From assembly GCF_030052815.1 (NCBI RefSeq), contig NC_079505.1, forward strand, positions 64,131,613-64,195,612: DNA of 64,000 nt, in the 5' to 3' direction. How positions within the stretch are numbered: position 1 is the stretch's first letter; each line of letters begins with the position of its first letter. The translations under genes and the position numbers were made by a program. The notes below the pieces were generated by a model, which had not been told where the DNA came from, ran no database searches, and saw only the letters and a program-made list of their open reading frames with translations. This DNA comes from Hevea brasiliensis. Lineage: Eukaryota > Streptophyta > Magnoliopsida > Malpighiales > Euphorbiaceae. Of the stretch, positions 49,201-59,942 are shown piece by piece.

Positions 49201-51132
49201 TAGATGAGGGTTGTATTCTCATTACAAGTAGAACTTAAGGGATATTGTTACTTTAATTTGAAATGTGATTTATAAATGACTATAATGAAATATTAAAGGT
49301 ATAAAGGATGTGCAAATAATATTTGAGACTTAGATTTCTTTTATGAATACAAATGAAAATACTTGAATCTAGGTATATATAAATGAAATTGCTTAAACCT
49401 AGGCACCTGTAAATTGGTGTAATAAATTAGCTAAATGATAAATAGATAGTGAGGTTGATATCCATGAAATGTTCATGGATTACTTGATAATTTATATATA
49501 AATAGTGTAATGAATAAATGAATTATGTTAATGTATGAATGAGAAATTAGTTCTCATTATTGTAGAAAGGAAAAGTATTTTGAGTACAATGGTATATGAG
49601 AACCATTGTTGTGAAATGTGATCAATAAAAATGATATAATGAATAAATATATGAATTATGATGAAGGTAAAATTTATGTAGAAATGTATTTTAAAAATTT
49701 ATACTTCTGTTAGGAATAGAATTGAAGTGTTATAAATTATAATTGGAATTTGTCATGAAATAATGAAGTTATAAAAAAACAACATATTAACATTTAATGG
49801 TACTATGTGCCCATGTATTGCTTAGACACGTGTGTCAGATTGGATAGATTGGTATGCCAATAAGGTATTGTTTTAGCAGTACTGCGTAAGGCTTTATGCC
49901 TGTATTCCTGGCTTTATGCCCGCACTCATGACTTTATGCCCGCACTCATGGCTTTTATGCCCGATTATATGTTATCATGGCTTTTTAGCCATACTGACTG
50001 CATACGTGGTTGACGTTCTGCGTCCCATGGTATGACGACCCGAGACACCGCGGTGTTCAGTGCCAATGACCCGTTATCCATTTTAGTCAGCCTGTTATAG
50101 GTTACCTGGGCAGTGTAAATTATTGAAATTTTTTAAAGAATATTAGTAATTAAAAATATTAGAAAGTGTTGAATGAAATGAGAAAAAAAGATTAGCAATA
50201 GAAATATTACTGAATCAAGTAGTACAAATGAAATTTTTAGAATTGTAGGAACCGAAAATACAATACTCCTATAATTAATTTGTATATCGAATATTATTAC
50301 TGTATAAACTCAGCATTTTCAAAGAGGGACAAAATATAATATAAGATAGTTGATATTAGAATTATCATACCAAATTTAATTAATACTCGAGGATCTAAAT
50401 TATACTTTAGAATTATACTTCAGTCTTTCTTTATTTGTTGCACCACTAAGCAGCAATGTTTAGCACGATGGATTTGTTTCCTCGCGCAGGTACTGAAGGT
50501 AAAGCCCAGTGAATATTTAACAGAGATTTTAGAGTTCTGATCTACAGAGTGTTCAAGGTTGTCACCTCCTCAGCAATACATGTAGATAGGGCTCATATAG
50601 GTCATAATTTGTATGTTGTATAAAATGCTTAATTATAGTATTGTAATATAGATTATGAAAATGTAATTAATAGGAATGTGATGTAAATTAATAAATTAGC
50701 TTTTTCATATGTAATTAATTTATATATCATATAAATTATGAAATTATGTAATTATTTTGTAAAGCATGTAAATTAATGAAATTTGAAAATTTTGCTTATG
50801 TAATTTAAGTGTGAATGAGATTGTATGGGTTTGAAGACAGAATTAAAATATATGGATGATTAATGAAATATGAGATGATTATGAGAATAATAGATGAGAT
50901 TTTTATTGTAGAATGTTATTGAAAAATTTCAAGCAGGTGAATAGTGAAATACGCCAAATAGTAATAGAAACAGGGGAAACTCCTCTGGTTTCTCTATAGA
51001 AAAATAATTGATATTAAAATATAACGAGAACAAAATTTTTAAAGAAATAAAGTAATATAAAATAGGGTTCTCTGGCACCGAATGTAGCACACCTTGCTCG
51101 GCTACACTGTAGATGGGTGAGGAGTGTCACAA
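43204..51132 (+). mobile_element. Solo LTR, middle copy
   Basis: TGTAACACCCTCAC to GAGTGTCACA, with the perfect duplication ATAAT at 43199-43203 and 51133-51137. It sits 26 bases from the end of the outer, reversed copy. Its net length is about 4.0 kb after the inner copy is removed. It shows the ACCGGTGTCAGTCCGGACAG word near the start, the donor-like AAGGTTAGT (44065), the acceptor-like CGCGCAG/GTACTG (50489), ATGGCTTTATGCC repeats (49885-49990) and a hairpin at 50973-50995. Confidence 0.9.
44154..48068 (+). mobile_element. Solo LTR, innermost copy (divergent subfamily)
   Basis: TGTAACACCCCCG to GGTGTGACA, 3.9 kb, with the perfect duplication AATTA at 44149-44153 and 48069-48073. The start shares GTGACCGGTGTCGGTCTGGA with the middle copy and the array of roughly 200-bp units is present (45634, 45822, 46023). 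The 3' half differs: there are no ATGGCTTTATGCC repeats, and the acceptor region reads TTGCAG/ATATCG (47391). It is non-coding. Confidence 0.9.
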
Positions 51133-54106
51133 TAATGTAGCTGAACAAGACATGTCACACTCGGTATCGGAGCACCCTATCTTATCTTACTTTATTCTTT
51201 TAATAATTTGTTCTCGTTATATTTTAATATCAATTATTTTTCTAAGGAGAAACCAGCGGAGTTTCCCCCTGTTTCTATTACCATTTGGCGTATTTCACTA
51301 TTCACCTGCTTAAAAATCTCAATAATATTTTCCATACAATATACATAATTCATTCATACTCATATCATCATTCAAAAAATCGTTATGTAATTCAAATACA
51401 TACTCATTTGTACAAATTCATTCATGCTCATTTCGTATATCAAAATTCTCAAATTTCCATTAATTACATAATTTACAAACTCATTACAATTCCATACAAA
51501 ATACATAATGTGATTTACATGGGCCTTAGCTACGTGCATTGCTGAGGAGGTGACAACCTTGAATACTTCAGACCCTTCTGCAGATCTGGACTTCAAAATT
51601 CTAGTCTAATGTGCCCTGAGTTTTATTTTCAGTACCTGCGCGAGGAAACAAATCCATCACGCTAAGTATTGCTGCTTAGTGGTGCAATAATATAACAAGA
51701 AAATAATATACAAATAAAGAAAGAAATGGATTATACTTTGGATACTCTAGAATTTAATATATTTTAATATAATACTTCTAGTATCAACTATCTTTCGTTC
51801 TAATTTATTCCTCTTAAGGAGCAATTTATTCCTAAATTCACAGTAGTAATATATAATCCCCAAAAATTCTATGAATATTATTATTCCAAACTTTATATTA
51901 GTATAAAAAAAATAAGTGCATTTGTAATGCTTATTTAAGTTATATCTCTTTTACAAATCTTTTTATTATTTCATTCAATACTTTCTAGGTTATCACAGAT
52001 TATTTCATAATAATTAAATTTTAATATCGTTCCAATTCATTTCAATTCTTTCTACTATATAACTAATCTAATTTATTTTAAATATACTTACTCATTTATT
52101 TAATTGCTAATATTTTTAGTTGCTAATATTCTTAACTTATTTCAATAAATTGCACTGCCCAAGTAACCTATGACAGACTGACTAAACTGGATAACGGATC
52201 GTTGGCACTGGACACCGCGGTGCCTCGGGCCGTCATACCATGGGATGTGAAATGCAGAACGTCAACTACGTATGCAGTCAGTATGACTAAAAAGCCATGA
52301 TAACATATCAGTATGGCTAAAAGCCATCAAAACAAATAATCGGGCATAAAAGCCATGAGTGCGGGCATAGAGCCATAAATACGGGCATAAAATCTTACGC
52401 AGTACTGCTAAAATAATATCCTATTGGCATGCCAATCTATCCAATCTGACACACGTGTCTAGGCAATACATGGGCACATAATACCATTATTTTATTAAAT
52501 ATTACAATTATAATTTATAGTATTTTAATTTTTTATTCATAGCAAAAGCATAAATACTGAAATCTTATTCCTACACAATTTATGCAATTCATCATACCAT
52601 TTATGATAATTTCAATTCACATTAATCAATTTTCATGTACTATTTGTACATCTAAATATTTTCCTTTCTACAATAATGAGAACTAATGTCTCATTTATAC
52701 ATTATATGATTCATTTATTCATTACACTATTTATATAGTTTATCATTTGCAATTTAAGTTTTGGTCATTTGCATTAATATTATTGAGGTCACTATTTACC
52801 TTACTATTCACTCAAAAAGTGGACTTTTTCATACCTAGTAAATATGTTAATCCTAATTGCACTAAGATCCCACATTTTGAGTTCTAAATTTGTTGGCATT
52901 GATTGCCAATTGCAATTCAAAGTCTCCTAAAAGTATTTCAAAAATTCAATTTTTGTGTCCTATGTTTACTGTTTCATTGGTCTAAGCTACAGTGAGAATT
53001 TAGTAAACTTTTCTTCATCAAAGTTGTTCCTTATTGTGTTTGCTTTAATTCCGTTTTTGAATTACTCCATTTGGAGTTTTCTAGCTCAAGTTATGCAAAT
53101 TTCAATAAGGCTGGTCGGATTGGTATCTATCCAGAATTTCTGGGCAGAAACCAATTCTGGCAGTTTTAGTGTCCTGACTTTGCTAGACAATTTCATTAAG
53201 TTCTAGTCAAATTTTGGAGTTATGTTCTCCATGAAAGTTGTTCTAAATTGTCTAATCTTTCTATTGATATAAAATTAAGGTCAATTTGACATTTCTACAC
53301 TTAGTTATGACCATTTGAACAAACACTGTTCATTTAGTTATTTTCCAGAGACAACTTGTGTGTTACCCGAATTGAGGAAATTTTTAGGTCATTCTAAGTT
53401 GGTTTTCTGGGCAGGGTCTCTTCATCAAAATTGTGGTAAATTGTCTTAGGTTTCATCTACAATTGGTCTCATACCAATTGGAGTAACACAACTCTACTTA
53501 TGGCTTAAAAACCACACTGGACTCAAGGTCCAGAAAATCCTGCATAAACACAACACTCCCAATACCACCATTCCACACTACTACCAACCTCAAATTACAT
53601 TCCATGTACTTCAAATAGTCCATAATTGATCTCAAAAACATCAATTTATTAACATATCATCAAATTTCCAATTGTTGGTTCAAAACCCTAACCCTAATTC
53701 ATCACTTCACCCAATTTATGCATAAGACCTTGTAATTCAACTCCTACCATATACAAACTCATCAAGGATATTACTAAGCAAATTAATTCCATCAAAATCA
53801 TAATTTCCCAAAGGTTTCTCATGGCTGCCGAAATTCAAGTCTTTCAATTCCTCATCATATTCTTTCAATTCCATAAGATTTCAACTTAATCTAGCATGCT
53901 TACAACACTTTTAAGAGAGAGGGAACTTGGATAGTGCACTAACCTTATAAGCAGAATTTTTCCTCACCCAATCTTCAATTTTCCTTCACTTTCTTTGATT
54001 TTCTTGGCTTCCAAACACCTTCCCAAGATGAGTGGACAAGTTTTAATGAAGAGAAGAAGGGATTTTATGGTGGAAATCAAGCTTGGTATGGCTTTCAATG
54101 GAGGTT

Positions 54107-54111
<5 letters not shown>

Positions 54112-54149
<38 letters not shown>
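54112..54149. repeat. (CT)n microsatellite in the outer solo LTR
   Basis: About 19 CT units. The other copies lack it at this position, so it expanded in this copy. Confidence 0.92.
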
Positions 54150-54152
<3 letters not shown>

Positions 54153-55189
54153 TTGGTTCGGCTGGTCACTCAAGGAAGAAGGCATATTTTCTTTTCATTT
54201 TTTTCCCATTTTATCTATTTTTAAATTGGTTTATGAATGCTTGTTGGAATTTGATTGGTGGGAGAATGTTAAATGACATCATCTTATGTCATAATTAGGT
54301 ATTTATTTCCATTTTCTTCTTCTTTCTTTTCTACTCATTTTCGATTAAATTTTTAGCAATATTTATTCATATTTTATGTCATATAAATTATTTATTCAGT
54401 TGGGCAAGTTAGCAAAAAATCATCTCTGAAGGTGAAATGATCAAAATGCCCTTCTTTTAACTTGTTAAACTAAAATTGTTTGTACCGATTGATAAATTTT
54501 TTCTAAGCATTTTCTTAGCATTCTAATGCTACCTAGGGCGCCGTAACTCTTCTCTGATATCCCAGAAATTATTTCACAGGGTTCTCCTCAGGTTTAGGAT
54601 TACTAGCTATCTTCACCGCAACTTCCCGTTAGGTCACCCATCACCGGAGCACCGGCTCATTTAACTTTATTGTATTTTATTTCTAAAATTTTTTCTAAAT
54701 TTTTCTCACACTTATTTGAATTATTTATGACTCCTCAGTCTAGTTTACATATAGTTTCAGACATTCCGATTGTCCAAACTGACATTAATTACTAGAACAA
54801 TCGAATGCACGGACTAGCTAAAGTAAGGGTGTTATAGGGTTAATTTGAGACATTAATCAAACATAAGGGTTTAATTGGTAATTATGCAAACTTCAGGTTT
54901 TAATTACAAAAATTGTCAAACTTCAGGTTTTTTTTTGGCAATTAACCAAAAAAAAAAAGATAATGTAGAAGAAAATATATGAGAAAGAAAAAGATCAAGA
55001 AGAAAATAGATGAGAAAGAAAAATATATGAAAAAAATATTTTGAAAGGAAAAGATGGTGAATAAAATAGATGAGAATAAAAAAGATGATGAATAAAATGA
55101 GAAAAAAGAAAAGAAAAAGAGGAAAAAAAAGAATAGTGAGAAAAGAAAATAAGTAGTGGAGAAAGAAAATGAGTAGTGGTTTATATAAG

Positions 55190-56110
55190 TGAATTAGCAA
55201 CCGATTATCAGTGTCTAATTTATTTTAAAAATTAGGTGAGAATTTTTTTTTTTTTTTTTTGGGAAGGGGAGGGCGGGGGGGAAGGAGATTTGCAGCCGAT
55301 TTGCAATTGGTTGCTAATATTAATAGATTTCAATCAATTACAAAAATCGATTGCTTTTAGCAACTGATTCGCAAATTGATTGTAAATCAAAATAAAAAAA
55401 TAAAAAAAATGGGCGGGAAGTTTCTTGGGAGAAAAATTCGATTATAAAAATTAGTCGCTATTAGCAACTGATTTGCAAATCGGTTGCTAATTAAAATAAA
55501 AAATTATGTAAGAATTTTTGAGAAGAAAATTGGTTACTAATAGCAACCAATTTTAATCGGTTGCAAAAATTAATTGCTATTAGCAATCAATTTGCAAATT
55601 GGTTGCAAATTAAAAAAAGAAAATAAAAAACTGGGTGGGAATTTTTTGGGGGAAAAATCGGTTGTTAATAGCATTTAATTTTAATTGGTTGGCAAAATCA
55701 GTTACTGTTACTAACCAATTTGCAAATCGGTTGGAAATAAAAAAAAAATAAAAATTTTGGGAAAATTTTTTAGGAGGAAAAATTTAGTTAAAAAAAGAAA
55801 ATAAAAAAGTTGGGAAAAATTTTTTGAAAGAAAAAATTTATCAACCGATTTGTAATTAGTTATAAAAATGAGTTGCTATTAGCAACTAACAATGAATTGG
55901 TTGCAAATAACAACTGATTTTAGCAGTCGATTACAAATCGGTTGCTAACTTTAAAGCCCATTAAAATAATTATTTAATAACAACAATGAATTTTAAAATC
56001 GGTTGCTATTATTAACAGATTTTACTAATCGTTTTTTTTAATCAGTTACTAATAGCAATCAATTTTAAAATCGATTGCTATCATATATGTAAGATTTTTT
56101 TGATATTGAT
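55190..56110. repeat. Right subterminal repeat cluster of the CACTA element, part 1
   Basis: More than a dozen words such as TTAGCAACTGATT and AATCGGTTGC. A T-run and G-rich spacer (55243-55287) separates sub-blocks. The cluster continues after the LINE at 57453-57660. Confidence 0.8.
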
Positions 56111-56128
56111 TAGCAACCAATTTTAATA

Positions 56129-57452
56129 CTCAACTCAACTCAACTAAGCCTTTATCCCAAAAATTTGGGGTCGACTATATGGATTCGCTTTCTTTACTCT
56201 AAACGATTTTGGGTTAAATCCTCAGAAATGTGTAATGCTTCTAGGTCATGTTGTACTACTCTCCTCCAAGTCAATTTAGGTCTACCCCTTTTTTTCTTTC
56301 TATCCTCTAACCTAATGTACTCTACTTGTCGAACTGGAGCCTCTGTATGTCTACGCTTCACATGACCAAACCACCTCAATCTCCCTTCTCTCATTTTATC
56401 CTCAATTGGCACCACTCTTACCTTTTCTCCAATACTCTCATTACGAACTTTATCTAGTCTAATATGACCACTCATCCACCTTAACATTCGCATCTCTGCA
56501 ACTCTTATCTTAGACGCATATGACTCCTTCAGTGTCCAACACTCACTACCATATAATATAGCTGGTCATATGGCTGTACGGTAAAATTTTCCTTTCAACT
56601 TATTGAGAATCTTGCAATCACATAAAACTCCCATGGCATGTCTCCACTTCAACCATCCGGCTTTAATCATATGACTAACATCCTCCTCACATCCCCTATC
56701 TACTTAAAGGACTGAGCCGAGATATTTAAAGTGATTACTTTGGGACAGTATCACTCCATCCAAACTAACTCCTTCCCTATTACCAGTTTGGCCTTCACTG
56801 AACTTGTAATACATATATTCTGTCTTTGTTCTACTTAACTTAAAGTCCTTTGACTCTAGAGTACTTCTTCAAAGCTCTAGCTTTCTATTGACTCCTTCTC
56901 GCGTCTCATCTATCAGAACAATATTATCCACAAATATCATGCACCAAGAAATACTCTCTTGTATATGTTTCGTCAATTCATCTAAAACTAATGTAAAAAG
57001 ATAAGGGCTTATAGCTGATCCTTGGTGTAATCCAATTGAGATCGAAAAATCTCTTGTGTCCCCTCTTACTATGCACACAATAGTAGTTGCTCCTTCATAC
57101 ATATCTTTCAACACTTGTATGTACCCAATAGATACCCTCTTTTATTCTAACACACTCCATAAGACATCTCTTGGAACACTATCATAAGCCTTCTCCAAAT
57201 CAATAAAAACCATGTGTAGATCTTTCTTCACATCTCTATATTTCTCCATCAAACTTCTAATGAGAAAGATTGCTTCCATAGTTGAACGACCGGGCATGAA
57301 GCCAAATTGATTGAGAGAGATAGAAGTATCATGACGTAGTCGATGCTCTACAACTCTCTCCCACAACTTCATAGTATGGCTTATGAGTTTAATTCCCCTA
57401 TAGTTTGAGCAACTCTGTATGTCTCCTTTATTTTTAAAAATAGGTACTAAAA
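56129..57452 (-). mobile_element. 5'-truncated RTE-type LINE with 18-bp target duplication
   Basis: Flanked by a perfect 18-bp duplication, TAGCAACCAATTTTAATA, at 56111-56128 and 57453-57470, itself part of the CACTA subterminal repeats. On the minus strand it begins within the RT domain and ends with a short TTGAG repeat tail (56129-56145), as RTE-clade LINEs end in simple repeats rather than poly-A. Target-primed insertion with 5' truncation explains the structure. Confidence 0.95.
56150..57452 (-). pseudogene. RTE LINE reverse transcriptase C-terminal half, broken
   Basis: It reads [20 protein letters not shown], then [20 protein letters not shown] and [19 protein letters not shown]. An in-frame stop follows, near 57140. 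Then GLHQGSAISPYLFTLVLDEL and the catalytic box, as FVDNIVLIDE instead of FADDIVLIDE, so the second active-site Asp is lost. Further left (56493-56194) the typical C-terminal RMLRWMSGHIRLDKVRNE and RLRWFGHVKRR follow. Endonuclease and early RT motifs are missing because of 5' truncation. It cannot be active. Confidence 0.93.
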
Positions 57453-57681
57453 TAGCAACCAATTTTAATAACCATTATAAATCGATTGCTATTATAAATT
57501 AGTTGCTAATAGCAATCGATTTAACAACTGATTCTTGAATAGGTTGCTAAATTTTTAAAAATTAAATATTTTACTAAAAAAATGAAATTATAAATCGGTT
57601 ACAAAATTGATTATTAATAGCAATTGATTTTAGTTAGTTACAAAAATCGGTTGCAAAACTGATTATTTTTTTTTTTTAATG
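57453..57681. repeat. Right subterminal repeat cluster of the CACTA element, part 2 and end
   Basis: The same ATCGGTTGC/GCAATCGATT words as at 55190-56110 resume directly after the LINE, and the element closes with a T-run and TAATG. Confidence 0.75.
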
Positions 57682-58422
57682 TTTGGGGAAAACAAAAGAA
57701 GGGAAGAGAGAAGATGATGGTATTGGTGTATTTTTCCATTTCTTTTAGAGTAAATGATATTGTACTTTCTTCTTGTTGAATGTGTGTGAGGGATTTTTTT
57801 TTTTTTCTATTTACAACCATTTTCTTCATGAAAATCCAATTCAATTGGTCAGATTTCATGAGAGGAGAATCAATATTGAAGATTTCCAATTAAATATTGG
57901 ACTAATTAATCGGCCTAATTGCACCTCTGGTTTCTTATTTGCCATATTAAAATATGAGAGATAAATAGAAAAGAAATATTGCAACCATTATAAATATCTG
58001 CATGATAAGAAACCTGCCCTTCCTGCGTGAAGTAACCATCGAACTTTGCGTTGCCCACTTTTGTCTCAAGTTAAGATATGTGTAGCTACACAAGGATTTG
58101 GACGTAGATTATAGATTTTATTTGCAAATTTCTTTAAATTACAACAATACATCACCTTCTTCATCGATCAGTATCTCATCCATTTTTGTTGACAAGTACA
58201 TGACTCATTCAGTTAGCTTAATTAGCTACTAAATTGTGTACGCATTATAGAATAAATTATTTTGAAGATGATTTTATTTCAGTACCACTGAATTGAATTT
58301 GTAATTTTAATGTAGAAAATATTGTATAATTGCTTAGTCTGTTTTGATTGAGTGGCTGAAGGTATATAATATACTTATCAAACCCATGTTTGAGTCCCAC
58401 TTTCTCATCCGTCACTAAAAAA
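57682..58422. other. Intergenic stretch after the CACTA element
   Basis: No gene seen. A possible SINE-like fragment is at 58330-58410. Confidence 0.5.
58330..58410 (+). mobile_element. Possible SINE or tRNA-like fragment
   Basis: GATTGAGTGGCTGAAGG resembles a pol III A box and GTTTGAGTCCC a B box, about 40 bases apart. There is no tail or target duplication. Confidence 0.3.
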
Positions 58423-59167
58423 GGGCCAATTGAATAAAAAATACTCAAACTTTTTCATCAATTTACAATTTTGTCATAACTTTTTAATTTTAGTTTTAAT
58501 GTCCTAACATTTGATATTGTGTAAAATTGTAACTAATTTTTAAAATCAAATTTGCAATTGGATATAAAAGCCAAACATTTTGCAGTATTTTGCAATTATA
58601 TCTAAACGTTCTAATTTTGGAACATAAATTTAAACTTTTGAGAATTATAACCAAAGCTCAAAATTGATTAAAAGAAATTTAAATTTTGTCCACTAAGCTT
58701 ATATTATAGTAACCAAATGTCCTAAACTTTAAATTTTATTGCCTAAATTCATATAAATCTATCTATATATGTTTTAAATTAGATGATTTTATTCTTTTGA
58801 TTGATGTGATTATAATTTTTAAAACAATCAATCAGCTTAATTACCAAAATATAAAATCATTTTAGGACATTTACTATAATAGTTATAAGTTTGATGGGTA
58901 AAATTTTAATTTTTCCAAATCAATTTTAGGTTTTGCCTATAATTGCACCAATATCAAAGGTTGGGATTACTTTTTTCTAAAATTAGAAAGTTTGACTATA
59001 ATTGTAAATTATTGCAAATATTTCATTTTTATGGCAATTATAAATTTGATTTTAGAAATTAAATATAATTTGTCCTCAATGTCAAATCTTAGGATACTTA
59101 AACCAAAATTGAAACGTTACGATAAAATTACAAATTAACAAAAAAGTTTAGTATTTTTGGTCCAATT
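58423..59167. mobile_element. Long-armed Mutator-like MITE, about 745 bp
   Basis: The two halves are inverted copies of each other over more than 300 bases (for example AATACTCAAACTTTTTCATC on the left, inverted at the right end). The flanks ACTAAAAAA (58414-58422) and ATTAAAAAA (59168-59176) match at eight of nine bases. Non-coding. Confidence 0.75.
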
Positions 59168-59176
59168 ATTAAAAAA

Positions 59177-59942
59177 TATAAAAAAATTGTATAACTAATA
59201 TTAGATGGCATCAATTATCTTTTTCAAATTCAGTTCCCGAAATTATCAGAAAATTGGCTAAATATATAAATTTTATCAAGCTTACAATTATTATTTCTGC
59301 AATATATCGGTAAACAAATAATAATGTTTCCGAAAAGATCTAAATGATGGGAGTAATTATTTGACTGGCTAGCATTATTTATTTCTTTTTTATTTATTTA
59401 TCATAGATATATTTATTTTTAATCTATTCTCAAGTGAAGGATTATACTAATAAATTAGCGAAATATTCCTTGCGTAATGTGAAGGAAAGTTATCCAAAAA
59501 GATACAGGCATCATATGCCTTTCCAAAATGCGAGGTCACATGGTTTTAATTGATATTCTTATTCTTTTGTTATCAAATAAGATTGAAGATAAGAAATTCC
59601 AATGGAAAATAAAGCATAAGACAATATAGTTGCCAGGCATTAATTATTATTTATGCTTTTAATGACCTATGAGCTTTAACTCAATGATATTGAAATAGTC
59701 TTCAAAATCGTAAGGCTTTAAATAAAAAATAATAAAAAAAAAAGTTCTTAACGAGTTTTTTTGTTAATAGTTCTTCGTTGAAGAAGGAAAAAAAAAAGCA
59801 AATATTCTTGAATTGTTTCCCATAGAAGAAAAGCTCAAAAGGAAGTAAAGCACATTTTGCAAAGCACATAGATCAATCTATAAAGCTACTACTAGGTAGC
59901 TGTCTATTTGGACAAAAAACCTCTGAGAGAGATTGAAAAGGA
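59177..59942. other. Upstream region of small gene 2
   Basis: AT-rich with no other gene. A TATA box lies at 59879-59884. Confidence 0.5.
59879..59884 (+). promoter_or_regulatory. TATA box of small gene 2
   Basis: TATAAA in the context TCTATAAAGC, 59 bases before the ATG, leaving room for a start site about 30 bases downstream and a short leader. Confidence 0.5.

Larger units (their letters stand above)
43178..54836 (-). mobile_element. Solo LTR, outermost of three nested copies (reversed)
   Basis: In plus coordinates it starts TGTGACACCCCTCACCCGAC and ends GGGTGTTATA, with the perfect 5-bp duplication GGGTT at 43173-43177 and 54837-54841. Without the insertion inside it, its length is about 3.7 kb. 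Read in reverse, 54836 to 51133 follows the element at 43204-51132 closely from end to end. No PBS, PPT or coding sequence is present. It splits the right arm of foldback element F. Confidence 0.9.
42234..54947. mobile_element. Mutator-like foldback element F inside the CACTA
   Basis: Arms of about 200 bp begin GGGTTAATTGCCAAAAAAAC and are mirrored at 43083-43177 plus 54837-54947, the right arm being split by the solo LTRs. The flanks are A-runs on both sides, which agrees with a 9-bp duplication of poly-A but cannot prove it. The arms meet almost without a spacer, around the smaller foldback unit at 42434-43082. Confidence 0.78.
41466..57681. mobile_element. CACTA-like transposon, host of the second nest
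   Basis: The left end is CACTACAAAAAAAAATTG. The right end is a decayed inverse, T-run plus TAATG (TAGTG expected), and TTT flanks both sides as a 3-bp duplication. Many direct and inverted copies of AGCAACCGATT / GGTTGCTAAT crowd both subterminal regions, as is typical for transposase binding sites of CACTA elements. No TNP-type protein is seen. Without its insertions the element is only about 2.2 kb, so it was non-autonomous. Confidence 0.8.

Noticed and set aside
54083..54298. Leu/Ser repeat frames across the (CT)n tract
   Set aside because: Microsatellite translation inside a solo LTR.
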